Part shown: positions 8,063 through 16,008 of the stretch, one piece after another
Position numbering within the stretch: the first letter of the stretch is position 1
How the letters are laid out: the number at the start of each line of letters is the position of its first letter
Source of the DNA: Bacteroidota bacterium
Lineage (GTDB): Bacteria > Bacteroidota > Bacteroidia > Chitinophagales > Saprospiraceae
Reading direction: 5' to 3'
Length of the DNA stretch: 50,702 nucleotides
Assembly: GCA_017858735.1 (NCBI GenBank)
Contig: JAFMBH010000018.1
Span: 1-50,702 of the forward strand
Notes under the pieces: generated by a model
Database searches by the model: none
What the model was told of the DNA's origin: nothing
What the model saw: only the letters and a program-made list of their open reading frames with translations
Made by a program: the position numbers and the translations under genes

Positions 8063-9347
8063 ACAATTTACTATCAATCATAGGTTTTATATAATGCGGA
8101 GTTCCAAATTCAGGAACCCATTTTTTAATGTACTGAAATTGAGCATCAAATTTAAGCATTTGAGCTTCAGGACTAAAAATACGAAAATAAGGAGCTGCGT
8201 CAGTACCTGACCCTGCAGCCCATTGCCAGCCACCATTATTGCTTGCTAAATCAAAATCTAATAATTTTTCTGCAAAATATTTTTCACCCCATCTCCAATC
8301 GATAAGTAAATTTTTTGTAAGGAAACTTGCCGTTAACATTCTTACCCTATTATGCATAAAACCGGTGGCATTTAACTCTCTCATTCCGGCATCAACCAAG
8401 GGAAATCCTGTTTTACCAACAGTCCACCGATCAAAATCATCTATATTATTCCTCCATTTAATCAAATCATAATTACTTCTAAAAGCATTTTTCTCAACAT
8501 GAGGAAAATTAAATAATATTTGAGCATAAAAATCTCTCCAAATCAGTTCATTCAGAAAGGTTTCATTCAGATTTATAATTTTTCGTGCTAATTCTCTAAT
8601 GCCTATGGTGCCAAATCGAAGATGAATACCTAACCTACTGGTACCCACTTTAGCAGGAAAATCTCTATTTTCTGAATAATTTTCAACGATTTTTAGATTT
8701 AAATCTTTAGATGGAATGTCAATTTTTGAAGGTTGAAAATGCATAAAATCGAGGGTTGGAAAATCGGGTACAGCCGCATTTGCATATAAATTACCATGAA
8801 GTAAACCTTCAGAATCATAAGTAAACAAAGGACTATTTTCACCATCTAATAATCCTGATTTCAATTTTTCTTTCCAGGATTTACTATATGGAGTAAAGAC
8901 AGTATAAGGAGTGCCTGCTGATTTTGATACAATTTCACGCTCTTCAAAAATAACATGATCTTTACTTAGGTGAAAAGATATATTTTTAGCCTCTAAAGAT
9001 TCTTTAATAGACTGATCTCTTTGTAGGGCATAAAATTCATAATCCTTATTAGTAAATAAATATTTTACTGGTAATTCATTCGTTATTTTATCTATAATTT
9101 CAACAGGATTTCCATAAGCGACGTAAAAACTTCCTCCAAGTTTTTCTATTTTTTCTTTTAAAGATTTTACTTGATTATAGATAAAACTAACCCTGGCATC
9201 TGTTTTATCAGATAATTTATTGAGTATATTCGTATCAAAAATAAATATTGGCAATACGGGTAAACCTGCCTTTAGTGCAGCGAATAAGCCTCTATTATCA
9301 TCTAATCTCAGGTCTCTTCTAAACCAAAAAAGTGAAATTTTAGACAT
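8010..9347 (-). CDS. phrB: Deoxyribodipyrimidine photolyase (class I cryptochrome/photolyase family)
   Basis: A 445-residue FAD enzyme that reverses cyclobutane pyrimidine dimers with blue light. The N-terminal antenna-binding domain starts ISLFWFRRDLRLDDNRGLFAAL. The C-terminal FAD domain shows TSRLGIHLRFGTIGIRE, NELIWRDFYAQILFNFP, TGFPLVDAGMRELNATGFMHNRVRM and the strongly conserved DFDLASNNGGWQWAAGSGTD, followed by FRIFSP. The WRDFYAQI and NNGGWQWAAGSGTDA blocks fit the CPD photolyase branch better than animal-type cryptochromes. Its size is close to that of the E. coli enzyme. Its 3' end overlaps coaE by 53 bp. A TATTTTTG element upstream on the minus strand is listed separately. Confidence 0.94.
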   Translation of the reverse strand: MSKISLFWFRRDLRLDDNRGLFAALKAGLPVLPIFIFDTNILNKLSDKTDARVSFIYNQVKSLKEKIEKLGGSFYVAYGNPVEIIDKITNELPVKYLFTNKDYEFYALQRDQSIKESLEAKNISFHLSKDHVIFEEREIVSKSAGTPYTVFTPYSKSWKEKLKSGLLDGENSPLFTYDSEGLLHGNLYANAAVPDFPTLDFMHFQPSKIDIPSKDLNLKIVENYSENRDFPAKVGTSRLGIHLRFGTIGIRELARKIINLNETFLNELIWRDFYAQILFNFPHVEKNAFRSNYDLIKWRNNIDDFDRWTVGKTGFPLVDAGMRELNATGFMHNRVRMLTASFLTKNLLIDWRWGEKYFAEKLLDFDLASNNGGWQWAAGSGTDAAPYFRIFSPEAQMLKFDAQFQYIKKWVPEFGTPHYIKPMIDSKLSKDLCLAAYQLALKSNP

Positions 9348-9362
9348 TATTTTATATTATTT

Positions 9363-9370
9363 CAAAAATA
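9363..9370 (-). promoter_or_regulatory. Possible -7 element of the photolyase promoter
   Basis: The minus strand reads TATTTTTG, matching TAnnTTTG, 15 bp upstream of the photolyase ATG. A TTTG sequence exists further upstream, but only 14 bp away, closer than the normal 19-20 bp. The call rests on the -7 element alone and on its position. Confidence 0.35.
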
Positions 9371-9429
9371 ACAAGCGAAATAATCAAATGTTTCATGTAC
9401 TTTCATAAAGCATTTAAATCTCTAACACT

Positions 9430-10209
9430 TTGCGAATAATTACAAAACCTTTCAAAACACATATATTTTATTTTACTTTATTATTTTCATCCTGTCAATC
9501 GGAACAAATTCAATGGATTGAAGGACTTGAACATGATAAAAAAGGGAGTAATAAACCTGTTTATCCCACAGCGCTTGATAAACAATTAGCTTATATAAAT
9601 AAATATCCAAAGGATACGCTTCGAAATATTACCATATTAAAAAAAACAATTAAAGATGCAGTAAATGCGGAGGACGATGAACTAGCTTATAAATTATTCC
9701 TATTAGGTCTTCAGAAATATCCAGATATTGTCAGGGACGATGATTTTTTTGACTTTATAAATTATTTCTATACAGGAATGTTTAAGGAGGAGAATACTGC
9801 CAAATGGATTACAGGAATAATTTTAGATCGTTGGAATGAAGATCAAAAAACCGCTTATTTTTCAACCATTTATCAAAACATTAAGGAAGAATTTCCAAAA
9901 TTAAAGTCATATCAGCAAGGGGAGCAACTGGTAAACATGTCAAAAATTCATTCTCTTATATTACCAAATGGGGAGCAAAGTGCTTTATTCTTATGGAAAT
10001 CTTATGAAATCATGCGTTGGATGGGTAGTGATCTGGAAGCACTTAACTTGTTAGATTTAATACTAATAAGACATGAAAACTGGAAAAACATAAAAATGGT
10101 AAAAAAAGAGAGGGATTTACTCCTTAAGAATAAGAACCGATTAAAATGGAATGGCAAGGAAAAAATAAATATAGCACCGTATAAAAAAGATCAAACACCG
10201 GTAAGTTGA
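9430..10209 (+). CDS. Lipoprotein of unknown function
   Basis: A 259-residue protein with a type II signal peptide: a basic start (MRIITKPFK), a hydrophobic stretch (IFYFTLLF) and the lipobox FSSC with the cysteine near residue 21. The only start that keeps the signal peptide is the TTG at 9430; an in-frame stop lies 13 bp upstream and no ATG or GTG is available. The mature part is rich in charged and aromatic residues and predicted helical, reminiscent of tetratricopeptide-like repeats (DDELAYKLFLLGLQKYP, EALNLLDLILIRHENWKNI), but no family is recognised. It converges with the Spo0M-like gene, overlapping it by 19 bp. Function unknown; probably anchored in the outer or inner membrane. Confidence 0.7.
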   Translation: MRIITKPFKTHIFYFTLLFSSCQSEQIQWIEGLEHDKKGSNKPVYPTALDKQLAYINKYPKDTLRNITILKKTIKDAVNAEDDELAYKLFLLGLQKYPDIVRDDDFFDFINYFYTGMFKEENTAKWITGIILDRWNEDQKTAYFSTIYQNIKEEFPKLKSYQQGEQLVNMSKIHSLILPNGEQSALFLWKSYEIMRWMGSDLEALNLLDLILIRHENWKNIKMVKKERDLLLKNKNRLKWNGKEKINIAPYKKDQTPVS

Positions 10210-10661
10210 AAAAACTTTTGAATAAAAGGATTTAGAGCAGTTCCTTTCACTTTTGCCTCTGCCTCAATACGGAACTCAGAATTTACTTTACTAACTTTCT
10301 TAGCAACATTAGCCAAACCTTTAAAAAGAATATTTTTTCTTGCAAAATCGTCTATAGGTGCAGTCACGTATTTAAAAGAAAAAGCGAAAGATAACTTAGT
10401 TTCAACATTTGCTTCAATAATGATAGACTTATCAATAACCAAATCTCCTAAAATATATTCATTAACCAACCTTTCCGGACCTCTACCTCTTCCGTAGCGT
10501 TCAACCATTTTTATATTAACATTTACAATTTCCTGTGTAGTTATAGAATTAAATACCAGAATACCTGAAAATAGTCCATCTACAGACCTGATATCATCAG
10601 GTAGTAAGATATCCATTTTTACACCTTCTATCCCAAACCAATTTTTAACTTTATTTAGCAT
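10191..10661 (-). CDS. Spo0M-like/arrestin-fold protein
   Basis: A 156-residue protein resembling the N-terminal arrestin-like domain of the Spo0M family. Features are the FGIEGVKMDILLPDDIRSVDG start, the VNVNIKMVERYGRGRG strand-turn region, a basic-acidic middle and the C-terminal strand FRIEAEAKVKGTALNP. In Bacillus the family modulates sporulation and cell-shape pathways, but here no sporulation context exists, so the role is unknown. Spo0M proteins are typically longer (about 250 residues), so this is a short version with only one arrestin-like domain. It stands alone 89 bp downstream of the Fe-S gene cluster and may or may not be co-transcribed with it. Confidence 0.6.
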   Translation of the reverse strand: MLNKVKNWFGIEGVKMDILLPDDIRSVDGLFSGILVFNSITTQEIVNVNIKMVERYGRGRGPERLVNEYILGDLVIDKSIIIEANVETKLSFAFSFKYVTAPIDDFARKNILFKGLANVAKKVSKVNSEFRIEAEAKVKGTALNPFIQKFFQLTGV

Positions 10662-10750
10662 GTTAAATTATGTATTTACTCAATAAAATATTTTTTTTAA
10701 GATTTGGTTATAAAAAGTAGCTTAAAATCATAAAAAATCCGACGAACAAC

Positions 10751-11251
10751 TTAGATTACTCTTTTAAGCCAGAAACTCCCTAAGTTTTTAATCAAATGGT
10801 GTTGGGCATCGTACAAGTTATTTACTAAGGTATCAATAAACAAAGTTTCAAAATTAATTTCATTAGACTTTAACTTTTCAGACCAAATAGCGGTAGAAGC
10901 TGTTTGCCATTCATTATTCACAAGAGCAGATTGTAATAATCTATCGAATAAAGAAATTTTATATTTAATTTCTACATTTTTAATAAATGCGACCGATTTA
11001 TCCATGGAACATCCGCTGATAGCATGAGAAGATTCATCCACAATCAGCATCAATAATCTTGAAAACAAAATAAAACCAGTTGCCTTTAGAACAACACCGT
11101 GACTATCCCAATGGGCACAAAATGAATCTATATCCATTTGAATAGCCCCATGTTCTGAATCATTTAAAGTTTTATCAGCAGTAAACAACCAAACTTTAGA
11201 AGAGGCATTGAAAGTCTCTAAATTAAGCTTATTTTCCAATAAATTATTCAT
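10751..11251 (-). CDS. Conserved Bacteroidota protein of unknown function (family often mislabelled as an ABC transporter ATPase)
   Basis: A 166-residue soluble protein. The pattern VWLFTADKTLNDSEHGAIQMDIDSFCAHWDSHG at the N-terminus, LLMLIVDESSHAISGCSMDKSV in the middle (D-E then S-GCS-DKS) and LFDRLLQSALV match a family seen widely in Bacteroidota. That family is frequently annotated as ABC transporter ATPase in databases. There is no Walker A, Walker B or ABC signature motif, so that label is unjustified. The invariant-looking cysteine in SGCSMDKS is notable. The gene begins 9 bp after the stop of the CCG-domain Fe-S gene and is the third member of that leftward unit, which may tie it to the same electron-transfer function (inference). 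Confidence 0.75.
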   Translation of the reverse strand: MNNLLENKLNLETFNASSKVWLFTADKTLNDSEHGAIQMDIDSFCAHWDSHGVVLKATGFILFSRLLMLIVDESSHAISGCSMDKSVAFIKNVEIKYKISLFDRLLQSALVNNEWQTASTAIWSEKLKSNEINFETLFIDTLVNNLYDAQHHLIKNLGSFWLKRVI

Positions 11252-11260
11252 AGAAATCCT

Positions 11261-12043
11261 TTAAAGCTGTTGAACAATTAATTCAGAAAGATCTAAAACC
11301 ATGATATTTTTTTCCGTTGGATCTGAAGATAAACCATCTTGAAGCATGGTAATACAAAAGGGACAATTTGCTGCTACTATGTCTGCACCCGAACTAATAA
11401 TTTCAGTTGCACGAGCCTGATTTATGCGACCGGAACCAGGTTCATCTTCTTTCCACATTTGCGCACCGCCGGCACCACAACAAAGACCATTGGATTTGCA
11501 CCTTTTCAACTCGACCAAATCAGCATCTAATGCTTCCAAAATCTCTCTTGGTGCTTCATATATACCGTTTATTCTGCCCAGATAACAAGAATCATGGTAA
11601 GTAATTTTTTTTCCTATAAAAGAGCCACCACCTTGCAACTTTAATTTACCGTCGGCTATCAGACCATTAAGAAAAGAGGTATGATGAATAACTTCATAAT
11701 TTCCACCTAACTCGGGATATTCATTTTTCAGCGTATTAAAGCAATGAGGACAAGCCGTTACAATTTTTTTTATCCCATAATGATTTAACGTCTGAATATT
11801 TTGAAGAGCGAGCATTTGAAATAAAAATTCATTCCCAGCCCTTCTGGCGGGATCCCCCGTACACCTTTCTTCTTCTCCCAAAATAGCAAAAGACACTTCA
11901 ATTTTATTGAGAATTGTACAAAATGCCTTAGTTACGCGTTGAGCACGTGCATCAAAACTACCTGCACAGCCTACCCAAAATAAAATTTCAGGAGAGATAC
12001 CTTGGTTGTACAGCGTTGAATAAACAGGAACTTGGATAGACAT
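11261..12043 (-). CDS. CCG-domain (heterodisulfide reductase-like) Fe-S protein
   Basis: A 260-residue protein built from two cysteine-rich CCG domains of the HdrB/GlpC/LutA type, which bind non-cubane or 4Fe-4S clusters. The first repeat includes a WVGCAGSFDAR start and CPHCFNTLKNEYP; the second includes TYHDSCYLGR, GLCCGAGGAQMW and CPFCITMLQDG. It lies 22 bp downstream of a membrane protein with two 4Fe-4S motifs. Together the two genes have the same parts as the single FadF/EMO-type protein that passes electrons from electron-transfer flavoprotein to menaquinone. I infer that this is the catalytic or electron-accepting half of such a split complex. Lactate or glycolate oxidation (LutA/GlcF-like) is the alternative. 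Confidence 0.85.
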   Translation of the reverse strand: MSIQVPVYSTLYNQGISPEILFWVGCAGSFDARAQRVTKAFCTILNKIEVSFAILGEEERCTGDPARRAGNEFLFQMLALQNIQTLNHYGIKKIVTACPHCFNTLKNEYPELGGNYEVIHHTSFLNGLIADGKLKLQGGGSFIGKKITYHDSCYLGRINGIYEAPREILEALDADLVELKRCKSNGLCCGAGGAQMWKEDEPGSGRINQARATEIISSGADIVAANCPFCITMLQDGLSSDPTEKNIMVLDLSELIVQQL

Positions 12044-12065
12044 ATAAAGAGCTTAAAGTTATTGG

Positions 12066-13388
12066 CTAATCATTCATATCAGCAGTCCAGGCGGACCTTT
12101 CCGCTGACATTGACCATGCTGCCTGATTATTTTCTAAACTATTAAAAAGAGGAACCCAGTCGCCGGGCCCGGAAGACAGTGTTAATATTTCATAACGTCT
12201 CATTTTTATAATTGGTTCAAGAGGATTTATTAAAACGGGACAAGCTTCAACACAAGCATTACAAGTAGTACAAGCGTGAATTTCTTCTGGTGATATTTGA
12301 GAAAACAAGGACATACCATCTGAGAAATTAGTTGGAGAAAGCGGCATATTCTTATCCTGGCAAAAAGCTACATCCCCACTATCCAGTTTTTTTCCAACCT
12401 CATCGGCTCTATCCCTGATATCCATCATTATTTTACGAGGAGATAATTTTTTACCCGTCATATTTGCAGGACAAACCTCTGTACATCTGCCACATTCTGT
12501 GCAGGTATAAGCATCTAAAATATTTTTCCAGGAAAGATTAAACACATCATTACTTCCGAAATCGGGTAATTGATCTGTGCCATTACTTGCTTCAGATATT
12601 CCCAGCAAAGACTTAACTTCATCCATGATGGCAGGCATATTTTCTATTTTACCTCTGGGTTTAGTATTTGCATAATAGGTATTTATAAAGGCAAAGATAA
12701 TATGCAAGTGTTTTGAATAAGAAAGATAAACAATAAATCCAAAGACCACTATAATGTGACCCCACCACCCTACTCTTTCTAACAAATGCAGTGTATTGGT
12801 ATCAAAATCCTGAAGTAGGGGAACCAGGAAACCACTTAAAATAAATTGATATGATTCTTGGTGTAAAGCAACGTCTGCGCTATTCATCATAAAAATGAAA
12901 GAGACCAAAACAATTTCAGCTAAAAGAATGATTAGCGCATCCAATGCAGGCCAACCATTTAATTCAACACTTTGAAAACGAGGAATTTTGAGCAAATTTC
13001 TCCTGGCTAAAAACACAAAAGTTCCAATGAGTGCCAATAAAGAAAGTACTTCAATAAAATTGATAATAAGTAAATAAAAAGACCCTAAAATGGGTAAAAA
13101 CACCCTGTGAGAACCTGTTATTCCATCGATAAGAATTTCAATTAATTCAATTTGTGTAAAAATAAAAGCGATGTAAATAAATAGATGTAAGATGGCAGGC
13201 AACCATTTTGTAAACATTTTTTTTTGGCCGAAAGCAATAAAAATTACATTTTTCCATTTTTCCGAGGGAGTACTGTCAGGTGTCCAATCTACCCCAAGAT
13301 TAATATTTCTTGAAATAAAAAGAAATCTTTTTGCAGCAAACCCAAAAGATAAAATGCAAAGAATAGAAAAAATTATTTGTTCAAGCAT
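12066..13388 (-). CDS. Membrane-bound 4Fe-4S dicluster protein (putative quinone-linked electron carrier)
   Basis: A 440-residue protein. The first 250 residues hold about five or six hydrophobic segments resembling the NarI-like cytochrome b subunits of quinone-linked reductases. The soluble C-terminal part carries two typical 4Fe-4S motifs, CTECGRCTEVCP and CTTCNACVEACP. The C-terminal region PLEPIIKMRRYEIL is typical of HdrC/QmoC/FadF-like proteins. With the CCG-domain protein encoded 22 bp downstream, it makes a plausible two-subunit ETF:menaquinone oxidoreductase or a comparable membrane module. That role is inferred from domain content and neighbours; no fatty-acid oxidation gene is next to it, though a 3-hydroxyacyl-CoA dehydrogenase lies about 12 kb away. 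Confidence 0.85.
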   Translation of the reverse strand: MLEQIIFSILCILSFGFAAKRFLFISRNINLGVDWTPDSTPSEKWKNVIFIAFGQKKMFTKWLPAILHLFIYIAFIFTQIELIEILIDGITGSHRVFLPILGSFYLLIINFIEVLSLLALIGTFVFLARRNLLKIPRFQSVELNGWPALDALIILLAEIVLVSFIFMMNSADVALHQESYQFILSGFLVPLLQDFDTNTLHLLERVGWWGHIIVVFGFIVYLSYSKHLHIIFAFINTYYANTKPRGKIENMPAIMDEVKSLLGISEASNGTDQLPDFGSNDVFNLSWKNILDAYTCTECGRCTEVCPANMTGKKLSPRKIMMDIRDRADEVGKKLDSGDVAFCQDKNMPLSPTNFSDGMSLFSQISPEEIHACTTCNACVEACPVLINPLEPIIKMRRYEILTLSSGPGDWVPLFNSLENNQAAWSMSAERSAWTADMND

Positions 13389-13464
13389 AATATATCCTTT
13401 TTTCTTTAAAGGTAATTGTTTTACATTAGACTTTTAATTTCAATATCAACTAAATTTCCTTCCC

Positions 13465-13959
13465 ATGAAGATTTTAACTTCCAATCAGGTAGCCCGAAAA
13501 ATCAAAAGATTAGCTATAGAAATATACAGCAATCATTTATATGACAAGGAGATATATTTTGTGGGTATCAATCAAAAAGGCGTAAAATTTGCAGAAGTTG
13601 TAGGAGCGGAACTATCTAAAACCTGTCCACTTGAAATAATATTTTATTCAGTAAAACTTAATCCTGCAAATCCACTAAAGGATCAAGTTGAAATATCCAC
13701 TGATATTACTACCCTTTCTGGAAAAAAGATTATTCTTTTTGACGATGTAGCCAATACAGGAAGGACCCTTTTCTATGCATGTAAACCTTTTTTAGAAATA
13801 CTACCAGAACGACTGGAAATAGCTGCGTTAGTAGATCGTAAACACAAACTTTTTCCTATTCATGTCGATTACGTGGGGCTTTCACTAGCCACCACGTTAC
13901 ATAACAATATAGAAGTAATCTTCAATGAAAATAAAACTGCCGAAGCTTATTTAAGTTAA
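13465..13959 (+). CDS. PyrR-like phosphoribosyltransferase
   Basis: A 164-residue type I phosphoribosyltransferase. The PRPP-binding signature KIILFDDVANTGRTLFYA is centred near residue 95, and the N-terminal part contains the IYFVGINQKGVKFAEVV strand with the flexible loop following. It resembles PyrR and the Bacteroidota phosphoribosyltransferases annotated as such, rather than hypoxanthine or adenine enzymes. Whether it acts as a uracil phosphoribosyltransferase, a regulator, or on another base cannot be told from sequence alone. It is flanked by unrelated genes, and no pyr attenuator structure is visible nearby. The stop codon abuts the yidC stop on the other strand. Confidence 0.75.
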   Translation: MKILTSNQVARKIKRLAIEIYSNHLYDKEIYFVGINQKGVKFAEVVGAELSKTCPLEIIFYSVKLNPANPLKDQVEISTDITTLSGKKIILFDDVANTGRTLFYACKPFLEILPERLEIAALVDRKHKLFPIHVDYVGLSLATTLHNNIEVIFNENKTAEAYLS

Positions 13960-15840
13960 TTATTTCTTTTTCGGTTGCGTTTTAGCACTTTTCTGTTGAT
14001 CTGCTATTTTTCTCTGCTCTTCCAGAACTTTTTGCAATCTGTCTTGAAAACCACCTGTCTTTTTAGGTTTTTTCTTGTGATCTTCCATTTGAGCTAATAT
14101 TTTAGCTTCATCTATAAGGAAAGCCTTCGTAGCCATGGTTTGTCCTATGTTCAGAACATTACTAAACAGTAAATAAGCTGTTAACCCGGATGCATAGCTA
14201 TTAAAGAATCCTAAAAACATAATTGGCATTACATACTGCATCCATTTCATTGCAGGATTAGCAGAAAAATCCATGTTTTTAGAATTATAAAAAGTAAAAG
14301 CTAAAGTTGAAATAGCCCAAAGAATAGTAAATAAACTTATGTGACTTCCAAATCCGAAGGGAATAGCGAAAGGCAACTGAATCCATTCATCATAAGAAGA
14401 AAGGTCATTTGCCCATAAAAAAGGAGCTTGTCTAAACTCGATGGCAGCAGGGAAAAAGCGATATAGGGCAAACCAAATAGGCATTTGTAAGAGCATAGGA
14501 AGACAACTTCCCAGTGGATTTACACCGAATTCTCTGTACAACTTCATTGATTCCATTTGAATAGTTGAAGCATCATCTTTATGCTTTTCCTTCAATTTAT
14601 CAATCTGAGGTTTTAAAGCAGTCATTTTACTCTGAGAATAAATCATTCTATAGGTCAGATAAAATAAGGACAACTTCACTAAGAAGGTTAAAATAAGAAT
14701 AACAATTCCTTTATTTACAAAGAATTGTGAAATCCAATTAAAAACTGGGCGGATTACCCAGCGATTAATGGTTCCGAAGAAAGAGGTACCAAAGGCAATA
14801 ATATCTTCCAGATTATTACCCATTGCATAAAGTCTGTCAAATTCATTGGGTCCCAAATAAAAATCCATTTTAAATGAATTATTATCATTTTTAAAGGGAA
14901 TATCAATTTCCGCATCCATTTTTTTCAACGCCTTATCAGTATCATCTAAAAATGTGGTAACCATTTTAGCCCCTTTAAAATTCTCAGACGCTAATAGACT
15001 AACATTAAAAAACTGTTGGGTGAAAGATATCCATTTGATTGGAGTATTTTCCTTGTCCTCAATATCAGAACTTGTACAAGAACAATGTTCAGGCTTATCG
15101 ATACCTGGTTTATAATAAATGGCAGAATAATTTCTTTCATAACTCACCGCCTTTTCCAGTTTCCCCAGATAACTAATCCATCTAAGTTTAATAGAATTAA
15201 ACCCTTTATCGAGGATATTATCTAAATTTTCTGTTTTGATAGCATAATTAAAGAGATAATTATCCGGATTTAAGGTATAAACCTGTTCAAAATACCCACC
15301 ATTATTAGCCATAGCTTTAAATCGGATGGTATTACCCTCTAAAGCACCTTCAAAAATAAGATCTTTAGTGTAAATGAAACCACCAGGCACTGATTTTACA
15401 GGGAGAGCGTAATAAAATTTATCCCGTTCATCGGACATTAGAAGTAAAGATTCTTTAACATCCTTCCTTTCAGCATTTTGGACAATCTTATGATGATTTT
15501 TAATTAACACCTCTTTTATTGTACCGCCTTTAGTACTAAAAGTAACTTTTAACAAGTCATTTTCTAAAACAAAAACCGATGCTTTTCCTGCTGCTGCATT
15601 AGAAAAATCACCAAATTTGTTTTCTCTATCCACTAATAATTCAGAGCTATTTTTTTGAGATTCTGTTGTTTGAATAACTATTTTTTCTCTAATAGCTTCT
15701 TTTGTTTTTCTTGCCAGCATAATGGAATCTTCCATTTTCTGTTGCTTAATTAATTCTTCCTGTGAGGGAGACGTAACTACCTGCCAGAGAACAAATAAAC
15801 CAAAGATTAAAAGGAGACCCAATTGTGTATTTCTATCCAT
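13960..15840 (-). CDS. yidC: Membrane protein insertase YidC
   Basis: A 626-residue insertase that places proteins into the inner membrane alone or with SecYEG. The start at 15840 (MDRNTQLGLLLIFGLFVLWQ) gives the usual first transmembrane segment. A longer frame starting at 15915 would begin upstream of the promoter (15880-15910) and is rejected. The large periplasmic domain spans about residues 60-355. The conserved OXA1-type core follows, with FVNKGIVILILTFLVKL, KMTALKPQIDKLKEKHKDD, REFGVNPLGSCLPMLLQMPIW and the final transmembrane pair LGFFNSYASGLTAYLLFSNVLNIGQ. The C-terminal tail is lysine-rich, as in proteins that contact the ribosome. The periplasmic domain contains a CSC pair (EHCSCTSSD). 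The gene is divergent from ffh, putting two parts of co-translational targeting together. Confidence 0.96.
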   Translation of the reverse strand: MDRNTQLGLLLIFGLFVLWQVVTSPSQEELIKQQKMEDSIMLARKTKEAIREKIVIQTTESQKNSSELLVDRENKFGDFSNAAAGKASVFVLENDLLKVTFSTKGGTIKEVLIKNHHKIVQNAERKDVKESLLLMSDERDKFYYALPVKSVPGGFIYTKDLIFEGALEGNTIRFKAMANNGGYFEQVYTLNPDNYLFNYAIKTENLDNILDKGFNSIKLRWISYLGKLEKAVSYERNYSAIYYKPGIDKPEHCSCTSSDIEDKENTPIKWISFTQQFFNVSLLASENFKGAKMVTTFLDDTDKALKKMDAEIDIPFKNDNNSFKMDFYLGPNEFDRLYAMGNNLEDIIAFGTSFFGTINRWVIRPVFNWISQFFVNKGIVILILTFLVKLSLFYLTYRMIYSQSKMTALKPQIDKLKEKHKDDASTIQMESMKLYREFGVNPLGSCLPMLLQMPIWFALYRFFPAAIEFRQAPFLWANDLSSYDEWIQLPFAIPFGFGSHISLFTILWAISTLAFTFYNSKNMDFSANPAMKWMQYVMPIMFLGFFNSYASGLTAYLLFSNVLNIGQTMATKAFLIDEAKILAQMEDHKKKPKKTGGFQDRLQKVLEEQRKIADQQKSAKTQPKKK

Positions 15841-15879
15841 TACAGCCAATAATTTGTTTAAGACTAAAATAAAGCCGCA

Positions 15880-15910
15880 CAAATGTACAATAATGAGGTT
15901 AATTAGGAAA
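15880..15910 (-). promoter_or_regulatory. yidC promoter
   Basis: On the minus strand the -7 element reads TACATTTG (15880-15887), a perfect TAnnTTTG match. A TTTC box sits 19 bp upstream (15907-15910) in the -33 position. The predicted transcript starts near 15873, leaving about 33 nt before the yidC ATG. Confidence 0.6.
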
Positions 15911-15953
15911 TTCATTTGACATGTTTATTTAATAATCTATAAAGAAGTCAATA

Positions 15954-15984
15954 ATTGATATGTCAAATTCAAATGTTATATTTG
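15954..15984 (+). promoter_or_regulatory. ffh promoter
   Basis: The -7 element TATATTTG (15977-15984) matches TAnnTTTG, with ATTG 19 bp upstream (15954-15957) in the -33 position. The predicted start of transcription lies about 17 bp before the ffh ATG at 16009. Together with the yidC promoter it forms a compact divergent promoter region of under 110 bp. Confidence 0.6.
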
Positions 15985-16008
15985 CCGTGTAGAAAAAACA
16001 AAAAGAAT

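Noticed and set aside
10751-11251. ABC transporter ATPase label for the 166-residue protein
   Set aside because: No Walker A, Walker B or LSGGQ-type motif is present; the label in databases appears to be a propagated error.
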